This document shows, piece by piece, positions 50,507 to 59,029 of a stretch of 64,000 nt of DNA; position 1 is the first letter of the stretch, and each line of letters starts with the position of its first letter. Origin of the DNA: an uncultured Actinomycetes bacterium (GTDB taxonomy: Bacteria; Actinomycetota; Acidimicrobiia; Acidimicrobiales; RAAP-2); the NCBI GenBank assembly GCA_903825765.1, contig CAIKBU010000081.1, positions 32,301 through 96,300 of the forward strand, written 5' to 3'. The notes beneath the pieces are model-generated. The model saw nothing but the letters and a program-made list of their open reading frames with translations. It was not told the origin of the DNA and searched no databases. The position numbers and the translations under genes are program-made.

Positions 50507-50889
50507 TGCCCTCGGCGGCGCTGACGCCCAAACCAGTCTTTGAGTCCCGCGGTTCGCTGCGCCACACCATCGGCGGCACTTTCACCGCTTCGCACTCTGG
50601 CCAGGTCGCGGAGCGACGCTTTGCCGATACGTCGAACATTTCGTTCAATAATGACGGCGGCCGCAAACATAATGGCCACGCCAACCACGCCGAGGAGAAT
50701 CACTTGGGAGAAGAAGACAATGAGGATGACGAGACCAAGGAGGAAGGCCGCAGCGCTCCAGCGAATCTGGCGAAGTGAGTGAGCATAGATATTGGTTACC
50801 CGAACGCTCTTGACGAAGTGGGGGTCCTGCTTGGAGAGTGACTCCTCCAGCTCAGCGAGGATTTTCTGTTCGTGATCTGAGAGTGGCAT
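50503..50889 (-). CDS. DUF3040 membrane protein
   Basis: The 128-residue protein starts MPLSDHEQKILAELEESL, the DUF3040 signature, and has two hydrophobic segments (about 45-62 and 65-83) followed by a basic tail. This family is actinobacterial and often lies near the dcw cluster; its role is unknown. An AGGAG Shine-Dalgarno precedes the ATG. It is the first gene of the five-gene operon down to 48223. Confidence 0.9.
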   Translation of the reverse strand: MPLSDHEQKILAELEESLSKQDPHFVKSVRVTNIYAHSLRQIRWSAAAFLLGLVILIVFFSQVILLGVVGVAIMFAAAVIIERNVRRIGKASLRDLARVRSGESAADGVAQRTAGLKDWFGRQRRRGQ

Positions 50890-50962
50890 CGAATCTCCTT
50901 CTACTGATGTCAGCGTATCTGTTTGGCGCTAGGCCGTGTCTCGGCAATTATGTCCGCTGACC

Positions 50963-52510
50963 TCATATCTCCAGTGGTGCCACCGTTGGTTCATCCCCGC
51001 TGGGGCGAGCTCCCGAGCGGAGGGCTATTTCGGGCAACGTTAGCGAGAGTAAAAACGCCACAACACCCACGGGGATCGCCCATACGTACATATCGGAAAT
51101 GCTCTTCGACAGTGCACGGACAAACACCGCCAGGACCGATGGGGGCAGTTGGTGGAATGTTGTAGGCGTCATTTTGCTAAACGACGGCACGGACCCGGTG
51201 TAGTGAATAGCGGCCAGCCCGCTGCGCAACTTAATCGGAAGTTCATTACTAAAGAAGGCGCCGAATATCGCCGTGCCGAATGAGCCCCCGATAGACCGGA
51301 AGAAGTTGGCTCCCGCGGTCGCCGCGCCGACGTCTGCCATGGGGGCGGCATTCTGAACCGCGGTGATAAGCACCTGCATCACCATGCCAATTCCGACGCC
51401 GAGCACGAACATGAACAGCGCAGTCGTGAGAGCCGAGGTGGTCACACCAATGGTGCCCAACAGGGCGATGCCAATGGTCATGACGGCGGTACCGACGATC
51501 GGGTACGGACGGTAGCGGTGGCCCTTGGAGACTAGTTGACCAACCGCGATCGAGGCCCCGAAGAGTCCCACCATCATCGGTAGTAACCGAAGGCCAGAAT
51601 TTGTCGGCGACACGCCATGGACGTCCTGAAAGTAGAGCGGCAGGAAGGTCAGCGCGCCAAACATCGCGAAGCCAACGACGAAGCCGATGGCTGAGGCCGA
51701 GGCGAAGACTCGGTTACGAAACAGTGCCGGGGCGAGCACCGGCTCCGCTGACCGATGCTCCGCGAACCAGAAGGCCGCGAGAAGGACGAGCCCCCCAACG
51801 ACGAGACAGAGTGATTGGACGGAGAACCAGGGCCACTGCGACCCGCCGAGTGAGGTGAAGAGAATCAATAGCGTTGACGACACTGTCAGCAAGATGATGC
51901 CGGCGTAGTCAATGACGTGACGAATACGTGTCCCGGCATTGGGAAGTGCTGCCGCGGTGACGACGAGGGCCACCACGCCGAAGGGGATGTTGACAAAGAA
52001 GATCCAGCGCCAGTTCCAATACTCGACGATAAAACCACCAAGCAGCGGGCCGAGGACGGTGGCCGCGCCGAAGACCGCGCCGAAGAGTCCGGAGTACCGC
52101 CCACGCTCCCGCGGTGGCACCACGTCCGCGATGACGGCCTGGGCGCCGATCATCAAGCCTCCGCCACCGAGACCCTGAATGGCTCGAAAAATGATGAGGG
52201 TCACCATGGACGTCGAGAAACCACACAAGATGGATCCAATGAGAAACAGGATGATGGCGGCTTGAAAATAGACCTTGCGCCCGTGAAGGTCACCGAGTTT
52301 TCCCCACAGTGGCGTCGAGACCGTTGAGGCCAAGAGGTAGGCAACAACGACCCAACTCAAGTGGCTTGTTCCGTGTAGGTCACCGACAATTGTGGGCAGT
52401 GCCGTTGACACGATGGTGCTGTCCAGAGCGGCGAGCAGCATGCCTAACATCAGCGCGCTCAAAATCCAGTAGAGCTCGCGCTTGGCGGGTGGGGTAACTG
52501 GTGTCGACAT
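50963..52510 (-). CDS. MFS exporter of the DHA2 (EmrB/QacA) family
   Basis: The 515-residue protein has 14 hydrophobic segments and the DHA2 motifs. They include LDSTIVSTALPTIVGDL in the first helix, LWGKLGDLHGRKV as the A motif, and GGLMIGAQAVIADVVPPRERG. It probably exports drugs or toxic lipophiles by proton antiport. I choose ATG 52510, about 10 nt after AAAGG; GTG 52516 is the alternative. No regulator of the TetR type adjoins it. Confidence 0.93.
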   Translation of the reverse strand: MSTPVTPPAKRELYWILSALMLGMLLAALDSTIVSTALPTIVGDLHGTSHLSWVVVAYLLASTVSTPLWGKLGDLHGRKVYFQAAIILFLIGSILCGFSTSMVTLIIFRAIQGLGGGGLMIGAQAVIADVVPPRERGRYSGLFGAVFGAATVLGPLLGGFIVEYWNWRWIFFVNIPFGVVALVVTAAALPNAGTRIRHVIDYAGIILLTVSSTLLILFTSLGGSQWPWFSVQSLCLVVGGLVLLAAFWFAEHRSAEPVLAPALFRNRVFASASAIGFVVGFAMFGALTFLPLYFQDVHGVSPTNSGLRLLPMMVGLFGASIAVGQLVSKGHRYRPYPIVGTAVMTIGIALLGTIGVTTSALTTALFMFVLGVGIGMVMQVLITAVQNAAPMADVGAATAGANFFRSIGGSFGTAIFGAFFSNELPIKLRSGLAAIHYTGSVPSFSKMTPTTFHQLPPSVLAVFVRALSKSISDMYVWAIPVGVVAFLLSLTLPEIALRSGARPSGDEPTVAPLEI

Positions 52511-52598
52511 TGACACACGACCTTTCTTCGAGGGCCTTGAGGCTCATCCATACTAGGTGCGTATGTCGCACTTCAACCGTCCGCGCACTGCATTGTCG

Positions 52599-52604
52599 TA
52601 ATGT
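52599..52604 (+). promoter_or_regulatory. Leaderless -10 element of nhaA
   Basis: TAATGT is followed by 6 nt and the GTG at 52611. Confidence 0.55.
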
Positions 52605-52610
52605 GACTTC

Positions 52611-53717
52611 GTGGCGCATCGTCGACTGCAACTTCGAGAGGTCCCCACCGTCCTGCCGGCCCTCACGCTGTCAGCCGGCTGTCTCGTCGCCATCGTGTGG
52701 TCACTGCTGTCGTGGTCAAACTACCGTGCTGTGCTGAACGGCCGCCTCTTTCACACCTCGACATCGTCCTTCATCGCCGACGGCGTGCTCACGGTGTTGT
52801 TTCTGGCCATCGGCATGGAGCTGTCGTCGGAGCGAGAGTCTGGTCTACTGCGGGACCTTCGCCACGCCGTTGCCCCACTGTCGGGCGCACTGGGCGGCAT
52901 GGCCGGGACCGCCGCACTCACGCTCATTGCCGGGTTCGCACTTTCCTCTTCCGTGCTCACGCGCGCCTGGGGTGTTCCAATGGCTACCGACGTCGCGTTT
53001 GTCGTTGGGGCACTCGCTCTGGCTGGTCCGCGCATACCACGCGAACTGCGCACCTTCTTGCTCACCCTGGCCATCGCCGATGATGTCGGGTCGCTCGCGG
53101 CATTGGGGATTATCGGTACTTCGCATGCCCATCTGACCTCGCTCGTCGGCGCCGCACTGCTGACGTGCGCGTCATGGTTGAGTCGTCGTCGCCTTCCCTT
53201 GATGCCCTTGCTCCTCCTGGTACCCCTCTGGCTTAGTCTTAGTCAAGCGGGTACGGAGCCAGCGCTCGCTGGGGTGATCACGGGGGCCTGCCTTTCGCCC
53301 AGTCTGGCCTCGCCCCACCTCGAGCGACTCGTGCAATGGGGATCGAGCCTGCTGGCCCTCCCCCTCTTTGCGCTCAGCGCGTGCGGCCTCAACTGGCACG
53401 CACTCCAGGGGAACGCCCCCAGCGTCGAGCCGATGGTAATCATCATTCTCGTGCGCCTCCTGGGCAAGGCGCTCGGTATTTACGCAGCGGTTTCGCTCGC
53501 GCGCGCGCTCGGTGCCCCCTTGTCGCCCGCGTTCACGCGCCGAATTCTTCTTGGTGCCGGCCTGCTCTGCGCCATGGGATTCACCGTCCCCTTGCTCTTC
53601 GCACGGGTGATCTTTGGCCTAAACGAGTCGGCTATCGCTCCGATTACCGCGGCCCTCTTTGCGGCCACGATTCTTGGCGGCGGCGCGGGGATCTGGGTCC
53701 TTCGGCGTCACCGGTGA
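52611..53717 (+). CDS. nhaA: Na+/H+ antiporter NhaA family
   Basis: The 368-residue protein has about eleven hydrophobic segments. It shows the NhaA hallmarks GMELSSERESG, WGVPMATDVAFVVGALAL and TLAIADDVG, whose Asp pair binds the ion in E. coli NhaA. It exports Na+ for pH and salt homeostasis. The C-terminus is somewhat shorter than the enteric protein. Confidence 0.9.
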   Translation: MAHRRLQLREVPTVLPALTLSAGCLVAIVWSLLSWSNYRAVLNGRLFHTSTSSFIADGVLTVLFLAIGMELSSERESGLLRDLRHAVAPLSGALGGMAGTAALTLIAGFALSSSVLTRAWGVPMATDVAFVVGALALAGPRIPRELRTFLLTLAIADDVGSLAALGIIGTSHAHLTSLVGAALLTCASWLSRRRLPLMPLLLLVPLWLSLSQAGTEPALAGVITGACLSPSLASPHLERLVQWGSSLLALPLFALSACGLNWHALQGNAPSVEPMVIIILVRLLGKALGIYAAVSLARALGAPLSPAFTRRILLGAGLLCAMGFTVPLLFARVIFGLNESAIAPITAALFAATILGGGAGIWVLRRHR

Positions 53718-53746
53718 GGGTGACGCCGCCGTCGTGGCCGACACCC

Positions 53747-53752
53747 TAGTCT
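53747..53752 (+). promoter_or_regulatory. Leaderless -10 element of fur
   Basis: TAGTCT is followed by 7 nt and the ATG at 53760. Confidence 0.45.
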
Positions 53753-53759
53753 GAAGGCA

Positions 53760-54197
53760 ATGGCGAATCGCACCCCCACCGAAGATGAGGTCGTGGCACA
53801 ACTACGTGCTGAGGGCAAACGAATAACGCAGGCCAAACGCGCCGTCATTCGTGCCCTCCTCGATGCCGGGGACCACCGCACCGTCGAAGAAATCACGGGA
53901 ACCGTGCAGGCCCAGGTACCCGACACCTCGCTCTCCACCGTGTACCGCATCCTCGAAGAACTTGAGATCTTCGCCATCGTCGACCACACGCACAATGGTC
54001 ACCAAGCGGCGACGTATCACCTCGCAGGGCGCGACCATGGACACGTCACCTGTCAGCGGTGCGGCACCACCTTCGAGGTCTCGACCGAAGTCTTTGACCT
54101 CTTTAGTCGTGAACTGCGACGCACGACCGGATTTCAACTCGACCCACACCACGTCGCATTGTCCGGACTTTGCGAAGAGTGTCGGACCGGCGACTAG
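53760..54197 (+). CDS. Fur-family metalloregulator
   Basis: The 145-residue protein has a winged helix (RITQAKRAVIRALLDAGDH, then SLSTVYRILEELEIFAIV) and metal sites. These are the HGHVTCQRCG loop with CxxC and the C-terminal CEEC, which fit the structural zinc site. The family includes Fur, Zur and PerR; I cannot tell which. The adjoining ABC genes are not obviously metal transporters. Confidence 0.9.
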   Translation: MANRTPTEDEVVAQLRAEGKRITQAKRAVIRALLDAGDHRTVEEITGTVQAQVPDTSLSTVYRILEELEIFAIVDHTHNGHQAATYHLAGRDHGHVTCQRCGTTFEVSTEVFDLFSRELRRTTGFQLDPHHVALSGLCEECRTGD

Positions 54198-54212
54198 CCT
54201 CAGGCTACGACC

Positions 54213-55127
54213 ATGCTCAAGCTCGACCACCTCACCAAGCAGTACAAGGACACCCTCGCAGTCGACGATCTCGATTTCGAGGTGAAGGCTGGTGTCGTTA
54301 CCGGTTTCCTCGGCCCGAACGGGTCGGGAAAGTCCACGACCATGCGCATCATCATGGGACTCGATCGCCCGACGAAGGGGCGCGCAACCATTAATGGCAA
54401 GCAGTACCACGACCTGGCCTCACCGCTGCGTGAGGTCGGGGCCCTCCTCGACGCCAAGTCGGTCAATCCCAGTCGTTCCGCGCGCAACCACCTTCGCGCG
54501 CTCGCCGCATCGAACAAGATCCCCTATTCCCGCGTCGACGAAGTGCTCGACTTCGTCGGTCTTACCTCCGTGGCGGGAAAGAAAGTCGGCGGCTTCTCGC
54601 TCGGTATGAGTCAGCGACTCGGTATTGCCGGGGCCCTCTTGGGTGACCCGGGGGTCTTGCTGTTCGATGAGCCGGTCAATGGTCTCGACCCTGAGGGCAT
54701 TCGGTGGATTCGTGATTTCTTCCGCACGCTGGCCAATGAAGGTCGCACCGTCTTCGTCTCGTCGCACCTGATGAGTGAAATGGCCGTGAGCGCTGACGAA
54801 ATTATCGTGATTGGTCGGGGCCACTTCATTACCTCCGGCACTGTCGACCAGCTCACCGCCACCGCTGCGGGAACGGTACTGGTTCGAGCAGCGAACCCCG
54901 ACTCGCTCGCCAGCGCGCTGCCGGCCGACGCGCACTATGAGGCGTTGAACGACGGCGCACTCCGCATTGCGGGACTGAGCGCCGAAGACGTGGGCAACCT
55001 CGCCTTCGCTGCGGGTATCGCCCTCCACGAGCTCACCCCTCAGCGGGCATCGCTCGAAGAGGTCTTCATGGATCTCACCGCCAGTTCGCTTCAGTACGGG
55101 CACCAAACTCCGGGAGTACCGTCATGA
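54213..55127 (+). CDS. ABC-2 type transporter, ATP-binding protein
   Basis: The 304-residue protein has Walker A GPNGSGKST, the signature variant SLGMSQRLGIAGAL, Walker B LLFDEPVNGLDP and an H-loop SSHLMSEM. It is of the DrrA/NatA drug-export class with a C-terminal extension. It starts 15 bp after fur and overlaps the permease (ATGA). The substrate is unknown. Confidence 0.92.
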   Translation: MLKLDHLTKQYKDTLAVDDLDFEVKAGVVTGFLGPNGSGKSTTMRIIMGLDRPTKGRATINGKQYHDLASPLREVGALLDAKSVNPSRSARNHLRALAASNKIPYSRVDEVLDFVGLTSVAGKKVGGFSLGMSQRLGIAGALLGDPGVLLFDEPVNGLDPEGIRWIRDFFRTLANEGRTVFVSSHLMSEMAVSADEIIVIGRGHFITSGTVDQLTATAAGTVLVRAANPDSLASALPADAHYEALNDGALRIAGLSAEDVGNLAFAAGIALHELTPQRASLEEVFMDLTASSLQYGHQTPGVPS

Positions 55128-55906
55128 CACCGACCCTCTGGTCCGCTATCCGAAGCGAATGGATTAAGTTCCGCAGTGTTCGCTCCACCATTACGGGCAT
55201 CCTCACGTTCATCGCCCTCACCATTGGTATCTCGGCCGTAGTCTGCATCGCCGTAAAGAGCCACTGGAGCGATCCGGGTAGTCACTTCGACCACCTGGTC
55301 TTTGACCCCACCTCGACGTCATTGACGGGTATTTTCCTCGCCCAATTTGCCGTGGGTACCATCGGTATTTTGGCCGTTACCTCCGAATACAGCACGGGCT
55401 CGATGCGCACGACGCTGTCGGCGGTGCCCCGTCGTGCTCGCGTCGTGCTGGCGAAAATGGCCGTACTGATTGCGGCCATTGTGATCCTGGGTGAAATTGT
55501 CGTCTTCACGGCCTTCACGATTGGTCAGGCCATTTTCAAGGGTGTGGTCCCTACTGCCTCACTCGCGACTGGCGACGTCCTCCGCGCCGTGATGATGGCG
55601 GGGGCGTACCTCACCCTCATCACACTGTTCGCGTTTGGTATTGGTCTTATCGTGCGGACCACCGCCGCCAGCATCATTGTTTATACGGCGGTCTTACTGA
55701 TTGTGCCGATAATCGTCAACTTTCTGCCCCGCGTCCTGCAACATGACATCACCAGATTCCTACCCTCGCAGTTGGGGTCCGCGATGTGGTCAACGTCACA
55801 GCCCGCCCAGACCTTCAGCTGGGGTTTGTCGTCCGGCATCTTGGCCGCCTACGTCGTCGCACTCGTTGGGGTCGGGACGTACTTGCTTCAGCGTCGCGAC
55901 GCCTAG
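55124..55906 (+). CDS. ABC-2 type transporter, permease
   Basis: The 260-residue protein has six hydrophobic segments and the N-terminal RSEWIKFRSVRSTI typical of ABC-2 permeases that pair with DrrA-like ATPases. It includes TSEYSTGSMRTTLSAVPRR after the second segment. It is coupled to the ATPase by ATGA. Confidence 0.9.
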   Translation: MTPTLWSAIRSEWIKFRSVRSTITGILTFIALTIGISAVVCIAVKSHWSDPGSHFDHLVFDPTSTSLTGIFLAQFAVGTIGILAVTSEYSTGSMRTTLSAVPRRARVVLAKMAVLIAAIVILGEIVVFTAFTIGQAIFKGVVPTASLATGDVLRAVMMAGAYLTLITLFAFGIGLIVRTTAASIIVYTAVLLIVPIIVNFLPRVLQHDITRFLPSQLGSAMWSTSQPAQTFSWGLSSGILAAYVVALVGVGTYLLQRRDA

Positions 55907-55999
55907 TTCGCGTCACGTTCGAGAAGCCGTCACGAACTACTTACCCTCAAGTTACCCCTACGTACAGCGGTTCTTGGGCTCCCGCCGTGGCGAGCGCCC

Positions 56000-56026
56000 T
56001 TAGAAAATGGGCTTCTGTGGCATAAT
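56000..56026 (+). promoter_or_regulatory. Promoter of the fused carboxyltransferase gene
   Basis: CATAAT (56021-56026) is a good -10 element; TTAGAA 15 nt upstream is a weak -35. ATG 56035 lies 8 nt downstream, so the transcript is leaderless or nearly so. Confidence 0.5.
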
Positions 56027-56034
56027 TGATGTTC

Positions 56035-57870
56035 ATGATTGAATCTCCGGAGAGCAGCCACGCTATGAACGACGATCTCGATGCCCAGTTCTACGGTGAA
56101 GGTCTGCCGGTCGGACTGCCCACCTTCGTTCCCAAGGTGGGAGCCCACCTCACCAACCGCCGCAAGGTCAACAGCCCCCAGGAACTCTTGGACTTTCAAG
56201 AGCTGGTGCAGTTCAAACCTTCAAAGGGCAACTGGTCAATTGGCAAAGACCTCATTGGTCTGATTCGACGAGGATCGGCCGGCGAGAAGGACGAGTCCTA
56301 CCTCGACAAGTTGCGTCGTGAATCAAAGCGTGGAAAGTCGGAATCGTCAACGTTCGGCTTGGCAACTATCGGCGGACGCCAAGTCGTGCTCTACGCCATG
56401 AACTGGGACTTCTTCGCCGGTTCGCTGGGCGTCGTGTCCGGTGAGGCCTTTCAAGCCGCGGCCGACCTGGCGATCTCGAAGAAGGTTCCCTTCGTGAGTG
56501 TCTACGTGTCGTCGGGCGTTCGCCAACACGAAAACTTCGCTGGTCTAACGCAAATGACTCGTATGGTCGAGGCAATTCGGCACTACAAAGAGCAGGTAGC
56601 ACTCCCCCAAGTCGCCGTGCTCCTGGGCAACGTCTGGGGTGGCGTGTCCGCATCCGCCGTTCCTAACGCTGACCTCATCGTCGCCACCTCGGGTACCGAT
56701 TACGGCTTCGCTGGTCCGAACGTCATCGAGGCGTTCGAAGGCATGAGTGTTCCGGCCGGATCGCAGAGTGCTGAGGCGAACTTGCTCGACCGAAACATCG
56801 ACGTGGTGTTACGCGACGTCCCTGAACTCGTGTCCTACCTGGGCGAGCTCTTCAGCGTGAGCGCGCTCCCCGACCGTCAGTCAGCACTGAATGCCTCATC
56901 GCGCCCCTCGATTCGTAATGTGACGGGTCCCGATGCTCGCCGGTCGTTCGACTTTGGCCCCGTCGGCATTCACGGCCCTAGTTTTGCGCTTGACCCGTCA
57001 ATCCCCCTCGTTCAGCCCGCTCCATCGCGTGCCCCCTCGGACGACCCCGCGGACGCTCTCGTGGAGCGGTATCAGGACCTCATGACCGATGCGAACCGTA
57101 TCGACCTTGAGTTCATCGCTCGGTACGCCTTCAGCGACACCCTGGCGATCTACAACTTCGTCGCGGAGGACAACTTCAAGCGCTACCCCGCCGTGGTGGG
57201 AGCAATTGCCAAAATCGGCAACCAACCCTTCATCATCGTGGGCACGCAACCTTCGTACCAGCGCATTGGTGACACCGTCGTCAAGCGCCCCTCGAATCCG
57301 GCACCGGAAGACTTCGACTACATGCAGCGCATGCTCGAACTCGGCGAGCGCCTCCACCTCCCCGCCCTGTTCGTCACCGACACACTCGGTGCCAAGCCCA
57401 CCCTCGAGAGTGAGCGTCGAGGCCAGTCGCGCGCGATTGCCAAGGCCATTTTGAAGGGTATCGATTACTCCCAGCCCGTCATAACCGTCGTCGCTGGCGC
57501 ACTGGGCTCCGGCGGTGGTCTGGCCACGACGCCGATGGCCGACCACGTCATCATGCTCGAAAAGGCCATGGCGTTCGTGGCCGAGCCGCGCAGCGCCGCC
57601 TCCATCCTCTACAAGACGGCCACGCCGTCGCACGAGCAGGTCAAGGTCACGGTGTCGACGATGCGTTCAACGGCGCAAGACCAACTCGACCTGGGCCTCG
57701 TCGATGAAGTAGTGCCCGAGGGATCAAACCCGTACCGCACGGTCGAACTGCTGCACGCCAGCATCCTTCGCTCCTACGTTGAGTTATCGGCGCTGTCGGC
57801 GAAGAAGTTGCGTCAGCGTCGCGCCGACCGCATTCGTGGCCTGCGCGCCTTCGAGCTCATTCAGAAATAG
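56035..57870 (+). CDS. Fused acetyl-CoA carboxylase carboxyltransferase (AccD-AccA)
   Basis: The 611-residue protein joins a beta-like half (about 40-280) and an alpha-like half (about 330-600). The beta-like half has GRQVVLYAMNWDFFAGSLG, VVSGEAFQAAADLA and LGNVWGGVSAS. The alpha-like half has GALGSGGGLATTPMADHVIM followed by PRSAASILY. The zinc ribbon CxxC of AccD is missing. It transfers carboxyl from biotin to an acyl-CoA, probably acetyl-CoA. Biotin carboxylase and BCCP genes are not in the window. The start at 56035 is chosen from the promoter; ATG 56065 is possible. Confidence 0.88.
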   Translation: MIESPESSHAMNDDLDAQFYGEGLPVGLPTFVPKVGAHLTNRRKVNSPQELLDFQELVQFKPSKGNWSIGKDLIGLIRRGSAGEKDESYLDKLRRESKRGKSESSTFGLATIGGRQVVLYAMNWDFFAGSLGVVSGEAFQAAADLAISKKVPFVSVYVSSGVRQHENFAGLTQMTRMVEAIRHYKEQVALPQVAVLLGNVWGGVSASAVPNADLIVATSGTDYGFAGPNVIEAFEGMSVPAGSQSAEANLLDRNIDVVLRDVPELVSYLGELFSVSALPDRQSALNASSRPSIRNVTGPDARRSFDFGPVGIHGPSFALDPSIPLVQPAPSRAPSDDPADALVERYQDLMTDANRIDLEFIARYAFSDTLAIYNFVAEDNFKRYPAVVGAIAKIGNQPFIIVGTQPSYQRIGDTVVKRPSNPAPEDFDYMQRMLELGERLHLPALFVTDTLGAKPTLESERRGQSRAIAKAILKGIDYSQPVITVVAGALGSGGGLATTPMADHVIMLEKAMAFVAEPRSAASILYKTATPSHEQVKVTVSTMRSTAQDQLDLGLVDEVVPEGSNPYRTVELLHASILRSYVELSALSAKKLRQRRADRIRGLRAFELIQK

Positions 57871-59029
57871 AGCGGCCGAACAGCGCGTCGGTTGACTGAC
57901 CGAGTGCTTCGGGACCGAAACGAACGTCGGGACGCACGCCGTCGATACGCAGGGGCGAGCGCATCACCTTCGTTTCCCCCTCCGGTGTCGTCATCGTGGT
58001 GACAAAATCGCCCTCGGCGATGGTCGATTGTGCAAACGCGTCGGCCACCGTCGCGATGGGGGCGAAGGGTATGCCCTGCCCGTCGAGTCGCGACTCCCAG
58101 CTCGCCGTGGTCGCCCGTGCGAAGGCGGTGTTCAGGGTAGTCCGCAGGGCATCTCGGTCGGCCACGCGCTGGGCATTGGTCGCCCAGTCGGCGGCCCCCG
58201 CCGACAGCGCCTCGTCATCGACGACGGCGACCAGTCGGGCGAACTGCCCATCGGTGCCGACCGCTACCAAGAGGTGGCCGTCGGCGGTGGTAACGGGTCC
58301 GTAGGGGTGGATACTGGGGTGCTCATTACCCAGCCGAGGTGCGGTGACGCCCGTTGATAGGTACCCCTGGGCCTGGTTTATCAGCGCCGACATAGTCGAC
58401 TCGAGAAGTGGGGCCTCGAAGTGACGCCCCGGTCGCTGGCGCGCCTTCGCCAGCAGCCCCGTGAGGAGGCCAATCGTTCCGTAGAGGCCGGTGACAACGT
58501 CCGCCAACGGCGCTCCGACTTTCATTGGCCCACTCGCCTCACTCCCCGTCACGCCCATGAGGCCTGAACGCGCCTGTGCGAGTAAATCGAACGAGGGCTC
58601 GGCCGCCACTGCGGTCCCGGTCGTGGCGGGGGTAATACTCACCCAGACACAATCGGGATTTATCGCGCGCAACGCACCAATCGCCAACGCCTCGTACTGA
58701 CTCGGGAGGAAATTCTCGATGACCGCATCGGCCTCGCCAATGAGCGCGGCAATGGCCTGGCGGTCGGCCTCATTGGTCAAGTCAGCCACCACGTTGCGTC
58801 GGTGGCGATTGACCGCGATGTAGTAGGTCGCCAGTCCGTGCAGCGTGGGTGGGGCCATGGACCGTACTGGGTCCCCCGCGGGCCCCTCGACCTTGATGAC
58901 GTCGGCCCCGAGGTCGCCGGCAATCATGCCGACGAGCGGCCCCGCTAAGACCCGGGAGAAGTCGAGCACCCGCATGCCCTCGAGGGGCAAGTTCGTGCCT
59001 GTATTGCGTGGGTCAATCGGCCACTTCAC
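57857..59029 (-). CDS. CaiB/BaiF-family (class III) CoA transferase
   Basis: The 390-residue protein has the family N-terminus GMRVLDFSRVLAGPLVGM, LGADVIKVEGPAGDPVR, and the nucleophilic Asp in PLADVVTGLYGT (about residue 173). Class III transferases move CoA between acids such as formate/oxalate, carnitine or bile acids; the substrate is unknown. The GTG overlaps the upstream esterase stop (GTGA), so the two are coupled. The 3' end overlaps the carboxyltransferase by 14 bp. Confidence 0.92.
   Translation of the reverse strand: MKWPIDPRNTGTNLPLEGMRVLDFSRVLAGPLVGMIAGDLGADVIKVEGPAGDPVRSMAPPTLHGLATYYIAVNRHRRNVVADLTNEADRQAIAALIGEADAVIENFLPSQYEALAIGALRAINPDCVWVSITPATTGTAVAAEPSFDLLAQARSGLMGVTGSEASGPMKVGAPLADVVTGLYGTIGLLTGLLAKARQRPGRHFEAPLLESTMSALINQAQGYLSTGVTAPRLGNEHPSIHPYGPVTTADGHLLVAVGTDGQFARLVAVVDDEALSAGAADWATNAQRVADRDALRTTLNTAFARATTASWESRLDGQGIPFAPIATVADAFAQSTIAEGDFVTTMTTPEGETKVMRSPLRIDGVRPDVRFGPEALGQSTDALFGRSISE

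Noticed and set aside
53704-53727. 9-bp hairpin across the nhaA stop codon
   Set aside because: There is no T tract after it on either strand, so it is not called an intrinsic terminator.
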